Assembly: GCF_013085255.1 (NCBI RefSeq)
Contig: NZ_JABFCX010000003.1
Span: forward strand, 567,288 to 631,287
DNA from: Parvularcula mediterranea
Lineage (GTDB): Bacteria; Pseudomonadota; Alphaproteobacteria; Caulobacterales; Parvularculaceae
Reading direction: 5' to 3'
Length of the DNA stretch: 64,000 nt
The position numbers were made by a program, and so were the translations under genes. The first letter of the stretch is position 1. The number at the start of each line of letters is the position of its first letter. The notes beneath the pieces are model-generated. The model did no database searches. It saw only the letters and a list, made by a program, of their open reading frames with translations, and was not told the DNA's origin. Shown here in pieces: positions 60,749 to 64,000 of the stretch.

Positions 60749-62371
60749 GTGAGAAAAGTATCCGTTGCGCGTTTCAAGCAGCTCGAAGACAGGAAGCCTG
60801 TCCACGCCCTCGTGGAGAATGTCGACCTGGTCGTGACCCGCTATGACAAGGAGGTCTCGGTCCTCTACGGCCGGTGCCTGCATCGCGGCGCTCTGATGGC
60901 TGACGGTTTCGTGGATGAGAACGACAACCTGATCTGCGGGGTGCACAATTGGGACTACCGCGTCGATACCGGTGTGTCCGAGTACGACAATTCCGAAGTG
61001 CTGCATAAGTTCACCTCCTGGGTGAAGAGCGGCCATGTCTATGTCGATGCCGACGAGATCGCCGCCTGGCACAAGGACAATCCCCAGCCCTTTGACCGGG
61101 AACAGTATCTTGGTCAGTACCAGGACACTTCTCACGGCACGGATGAAGAGCCCGAGAACGCTTTCATCCAGTCCCTCGCGCGCGATGGCCTCAAGAAGGT
61201 TGGCCATCACGGCCCTATCGATGCGATGGGCGTTCCGAGGGCAGAGCTTCCGAAGTGGGAAGACATACAAATCCTGACGGCCCAGCTTCACCGCATGCCG
61301 CTGCTTGATGGTGAGCCTGTCTCGACCGAAACGGTGATCGGGCCGAGGGCGAAGAAGCCGCTGACGCTCAGCATACCGCTCTTTGTTTCCGACATGAGCT
61401 TTGGTGCCCTGTCCGAACCTGCGAAGCTCGCACTGGCCCGCGGAGCAGAGCTTGCCGGGACGGGCATCTGCTCTGGCGAAGGGGGGATGCTTGGAGAGGA
61501 GCAGTCTTCCAACAGCCGCTACTTCTACGAGCTGGCATCGGCACGCTTCGGTTTCTCCTGGGACAAGGTCGAGCGCTGCCAGGCCTTCCACTTCAAGGGT
61601 GGGCAAGGGGCGAAGACCGGCACGGGCGGGCACCTCACCGGCAACAAGGTCGTCGGCAAGATCGCCGAGACCCGCGGCTTGCCAGAGGGCACGCCAGCCA
61701 TCTCGCCCGCGCGCTTCCCGGAATGGACCGAGGTCAGTCAGATCCGCGATTTCGCCGAGGAAGTCCGCACGCGGACAGGCGGCATCCCCATTGGCTACAA
61801 GCTCTCGGCGCAACACATCGAAAAGGATATCGACGCCGCGCTCGAGGTCGGGGTCGACTACATCATCCTCGACGGCCGGGGCGGCGGCACCGGCGCAGCG
61901 CCCCTCCTCTTCAGGGACAACATCTCCATCCCGACGATCCCTGCGCTTGCAGTCGCGAGGGCGCATCTTGATCGTCAGGGTGCGTCAGACGTTTCGCTCG
62001 TGATCACAGGCGGGCTCCGCAAGCCTGAGGACTTCGTCAAGGCACTGGCACTAGGTGCGGACGCGGTGGCGCTATCGAACTCGGCTATGCAGGCCATCGG
62101 TTGCATCGCCATGCGCGCCTGCCACACGGACAATTGCCCGGTCGGGATCGCCAGCCAGAAGCCGGAGCTCACCAACCGCCTCGTGGTCGAGAAATCAGCG
62201 CGGAGACTGGCGAACTTCTTCGAAGCCTCCACCGAGCTGATGAAAGTCCTCGCCCGCGCCTGCGGCCACCGGAGCCTGAGCGGTTTCGGCAAGGATGATC
62301 TGGCCACGTTCAAGGAAGATATTGCGGACCTGACGGGCATCTACATGCCCTCGGTCGGGAGGATGCGATGA
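60749..62371 (+). CDS. Rieske [2Fe-2S] - glutamate synthase-like (GltB central domain) fusion
   Basis: 540 residues. N-terminal Rieske domain: Cys43-Leu-His45 (GRCLHRGAL) and Cys63-x2-His66 (ICGVHNW). Then a linker and an FMN-binding glutamate synthase domain (about 170-540): VSDMSFGALSEPAKLALARGA, GGQGAKTGTGGHL, KLSAQHIEKDI, DGRGGGTGAAPLLF. The 3Fe-4S cysteines of GltB are present: Cys-x5-Cys-x4-Cys in GCIAMRACHTDNCPVGIASQ. The glutaminase and alpha-domain ends of GltB are missing, so it is not a complete GOGAT; it may accept electrons at FMN and pass them to the Rieske cluster. Start GTG at 60749, AGAAGGG upstream. Next gene overlaps as ATGA. Confidence 0.92.
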   Translation: MRKVSVARFKQLEDRKPVHALVENVDLVVTRYDKEVSVLYGRCLHRGALMADGFVDENDNLICGVHNWDYRVDTGVSEYDNSEVLHKFTSWVKSGHVYVDADEIAAWHKDNPQPFDREQYLGQYQDTSHGTDEEPENAFIQSLARDGLKKVGHHGPIDAMGVPRAELPKWEDIQILTAQLHRMPLLDGEPVSTETVIGPRAKKPLTLSIPLFVSDMSFGALSEPAKLALARGAELAGTGICSGEGGMLGEEQSSNSRYFYELASARFGFSWDKVERCQAFHFKGGQGAKTGTGGHLTGNKVVGKIAETRGLPEGTPAISPARFPEWTEVSQIRDFAEEVRTRTGGIPIGYKLSAQHIEKDIDAALEVGVDYIILDGRGGGTGAAPLLFRDNISIPTIPALAVARAHLDRQGASDVSLVITGGLRKPEDFVKALALGADAVALSNSAMQAIGCIAMRACHTDNCPVGIASQKPELTNRLVVEKSARRLANFFEASTELMKVLARACGHRSLSGFGKDDLATFKEDIADLTGIYMPSVGRMR

Positions 62372-62592
62372 GCACGGACCTTGCTGCGCAGATTTGGGGC
62401 GTGATCGGGATCTACCTCGGAGTGGGGCTTCTCTTTGCCCTTCTCTACGTCTCGCTGATCGTTGGGCGCATAGATCCTGACGCTGCCAAGGCGAAGGTCT
62501 GGGTGAAGATCATTCTCATCCCGGGTGTGATGCTTCTCTGGCCGATGATGCTTTACCGCACGATTTTCTGGAAAGGGCCACCCGTCCGATGA
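62368..62592 (+). CDS. Small two-TM membrane protein of the Rieske operon
   Basis: 74 residues with two hydrophobic helices (about 8-32 and 44-64) joined by a short basic loop (GRIDPDAAKAKVWVK). It overlaps the Rieske-GltB stop and the next small gene as ATGA, so its synthesis is coupled. No family recognised. It may be a subunit or membrane anchor for the redox complex. Confidence 0.75.
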   Translation: MSTDLAAQIWGVIGIYLGVGLLFALLYVSLIVGRIDPDAAKAKVWVKIILIPGVMLLWPMMLYRTIFWKGPPVR

Positions 62593-62741
62593 AACGTGGA
62601 CAGATGAACCGCCACCGCTTCGTTTGGGTCATCCTCGCGCCCGTCATGGCTGTCACGATTGCTGGCGCACTGATGGTGAAGCCCGGTGAGGGATCCGGAA
62701 GCAGCGAAAACCTCCCAGCCTTTCTGACGGAGGGCCGCTGA
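62589..62741 (+). CDS. 50-residue membrane microprotein of the Rieske operon
   Basis: 50 codons from ATG 62589 to TGA 62739-62741. Basic N-terminus (MKRGQMNRHRF), one TM helix (about 12-30, VWVILAPVMAVTIAGAL), then a Gly/Ser-rich polar tail. It shares an ATGA overlap with the gene upstream and stops 2 bases before the next ATG. The dense packing supports that it is expressed. Function unknown; likely a small subunit. Confidence 0.65.
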   Translation: MKRGQMNRHRFVWVILAPVMAVTIAGALMVKPGEGSGSSENLPAFLTEGR

Positions 62742-62743
62742 CC

Positions 62744-63793
62744 ATGGCGCATGATTATAAGGCCATCCAGTGGACGCCGTTCAAGAAACGGTACGACCTG
62801 TTCCTTCTGTTAGGTGTCGCCACTTACCTCGTCCTGTTCTTCGTTTTCACCGCAGGCGGACAACCGGACGGCGAGAGCCTGCACCCGGTGCAGATCGCGA
62901 TTGCAGCGACGGGCAGCCTCTCCTTCCTTATGCTGACCTTCATTCTGTCGATCGGCCCGCTCGCGCGGTTCACCGACCGGATGAAGCCGTTCCTCTACAA
63001 CCGCAGGCATGTCGGTGTGGCGACATTTATCATCGCTCTTCTCCACGCAGCGCTGGTGGTGATATGGTATCACGGCTTCAGCGAGACGAACGTCTTCGTT
63101 TCGCTGCTGGCCTCGAACCCGCGGTACAGCTCGCTCCAAGGCTTCCCGTTCGAGAGCCTAGGCGTCGCCGCGTTTTTCATCCTTTTCCTCATGGCCGCGA
63201 CGAGCCATGACTTCTGGAACGCCCACCTCGGGCCAGGGCTATGGAAAGCACTGCACATGCTGGTGTACGTCGCTTTCGCTTTGCTGGTCGGCCACGTGAT
63301 GTTTGGCTTCGTTCAGGACCAGACGAGCATCGTCTATCCGGTTCTTGTCGGCAGCTCGGCCCTGTGGGTCAGTGGCCTGCATATCGCCGCCGGGTTCAAG
63401 AGCGCGACACCGTCGGACGTGCACCTTGGCCGGTTTATCGAGGTGGCCGAGGTCTCCGCCTTCGAGGAGGGGCGTGCACGGATCGTGACGCCGTCCAAAG
63501 GCGAGCGCATCGCCGTCTTCCTCCACAAGGGGAAGCTGTCCGCGATCTCGAATGTCTGTCGCCACCAGGGGGGGCCGCTTGGGGAAGGACGGGTGATCGA
63601 CGACTGCGTCACCTGCCCCTGGCATGGGTTTCAGTACCGCCTCGAGGATGGCCGCTCGCCTGAGCCTTTCTCGGAGAAAGTCGCGACCTACAGTGTGAAG
63701 GTCGAAGACGGCATGGTCTTTGTGGACTCAGAGCCGAAGGAACCCGGCACCCGAACCGAACCCGTCAGCCTGCATGGTGAGGACGCGCTATGA
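62744..63793 (+). CDS. Ferric-reductase-like cytochrome with C-terminal Rieske domain
   Basis: 349 residues. Residues about 18-217 hold six TM helices with several conserved His (101, 110, 171, 184), as in ferric reductase/YedZ-type transmembrane domains that bind two b-hemes. Residues about 225-330 are a Rieske [2Fe-2S] domain: Cys272-x-His274 (VCRHQGGPL) and Cys291-x2-His294 (TCPWHGF), with an additional Cys288. This is a rare arrangement: heme membrane domain followed by a cytoplasmic or periplasmic Rieske. Starts 2 bases after the microprotein and ends in an ATGA overlap with the next gene. Confidence 0.88.
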   Translation: MAHDYKAIQWTPFKKRYDLFLLLGVATYLVLFFVFTAGGQPDGESLHPVQIAIAATGSLSFLMLTFILSIGPLARFTDRMKPFLYNRRHVGVATFIIALLHAALVVIWYHGFSETNVFVSLLASNPRYSSLQGFPFESLGVAAFFILFLMAATSHDFWNAHLGPGLWKALHMLVYVAFALLVGHVMFGFVQDQTSIVYPVLVGSSALWVSGLHIAAGFKSATPSDVHLGRFIEVAEVSAFEEGRARIVTPSKGERIAVFLHKGKLSAISNVCRHQGGPLGEGRVIDDCVTCPWHGFQYRLEDGRSPEPFSEKVATYSVKVEDGMVFVDSEPKEPGTRTEPVSLHGEDAL

Positions 63794-64000
63794 GTGACAA
63801 GGACGACTTCTTCATCGGCTGGTCTGCCGAGACGCCGAAGGCTGACCGGCGCTTTTTCATGCTGGCTGGCCTCGGGCTTCTCGCAGGAACGGGCGGCGCA
63901 GCGGCGCTTATCGGCGGGGCACAGGACGGCGGTGGTCCGGGTACGTGGGATCAGGGCGACATTCAGGAGTGGCGCGGGATCGCCAGCGCCCTTCCCTATC
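63790..64000 (+). CDS. Partial membrane-anchored protein of the Rieske operon
   Basis: The first 70 codons are present; the gene runs off the window. It opens MSDKDDFFIGWSAETPKADR, followed by a hydrophobic segment (FFMLAGLGLLAGTGGAAALIGG), i.e. a signal anchor, and a Gly-rich stretch. It overlaps the ferric-reductase-like gene by ATGA, so it belongs to the same operon. No domain visible yet. Confidence 0.7.
   Translation, partial: MSDKDDFFIGWSAETPKADRRFFMLAGLGLLAGTGGAAALIGGAQDGGGPGTWDQGDIQEWRGIASALPY

Noticed and set aside
1-64000. CRISPR array, tRNA, rRNA or insertion sequences
   Set aside because: None seen on reading both strands; there are no regularly spaced repeats, and no cloverleaf was recognised.
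1-64000. CtrA boxes (TTAA-N7-TTAA)
   Set aside because: Only isolated TTAA half-sites were seen in the intergenic regions I checked, none with the correct spacing.

Overview
The window is high-GC, densely coding bacterial chromosome; no gap between genes exceeds about 210 bases. Several features point to an alphaproteobacterium: a gene transfer agent (GTA) cluster of the Rhodobacter capsulatus type, two PleC/DivJ-type histidine kinases, DUF1491 and UPF0260 proteins, a short ProRS, an RpoH-type sigma factor, and an alphaproteobacterial coxB-coxA / ctaB-coxF-ctaG layout. The gene mix (astADB with ald, GTA, PleC-like kinases) fits the Caulobacterales/Hyphomonadaceae/Parvularculales area, but the genus cannot be read from the sequence. 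I saw no tRNA, rRNA, CRISPR array, insertion sequence or origin.

Layout. 0.1-8.6 kb: acyl-CoA synthetase, three tandem paralogous secreted proteins, an inositol monophosphatase, a membrane-anchored unknown, mutS and a YgjP-type metallopeptidase. 8.6-11 kb: an OmpA-family porin and rpoH, both preceded by EcfG-like promoter matches. 11-17.3 kb: alanine dehydrogenase, then an arginine succinyltransferase (AST) operon whose first gene is an M20 hydrolase. 17.4-24.5 kb: a PleC-like kinase, then an envelope-stress block (HtrA/DegP protease, OmpR-type regulator, HAMP kinase) and a DnaJ/CbpA-type chaperone. 24.6-36.8 kb: the GTA head-tail operon on the minus strand, translationally coupled through repeated ATGA overlaps. 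36.9-44.6 kb: UPF0260, a large exported pseudo-esterase fusion, a class A penicillin-binding protein, DUF1491, a soluble PleC-like kinase and a secreted four-cysteine protein. 44.7-50.4 kb: sufE, a GNAT, and the cytochrome c oxidase block. 50.6-60.6 kb: tldD, a C-terminal J-domain protein, gluQ, a DnaA-domain-IV protein, proS, a CE15-like lipoprotein esterase, a DedA protein, an ATP-grasp-like unknown, an MBL hydrolase, an NRDE protein and a DoxX-like protein. 60.7 kb to the end: a tightly coupled redox operon of a Rieske-glutamate synthase-like fusion, two small membrane proteins (one only 50 residues), a ferric-reductase-like cytochrome with its own Rieske domain, and the start of a further membrane-anchored gene.

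Most notable: (i) the Rieske/GltB-like/ferric-reductase operon, a plausible uncharacterised electron-transfer system; (ii) a reduced GTA with no tail-chaperone genes (g10/g10.1) and a tape-measure protein of only about 102 residues; (iii) a two-domain exported protein whose esterase half has lost both the nucleophile Ser and the catalytic His; (iv) an AST operon with a possible M20 replacement for AstE; (v) a triplicated family of small secreted proteins. All functional statements are inferred from sequence motifs and recalled family knowledge; no database search was run.
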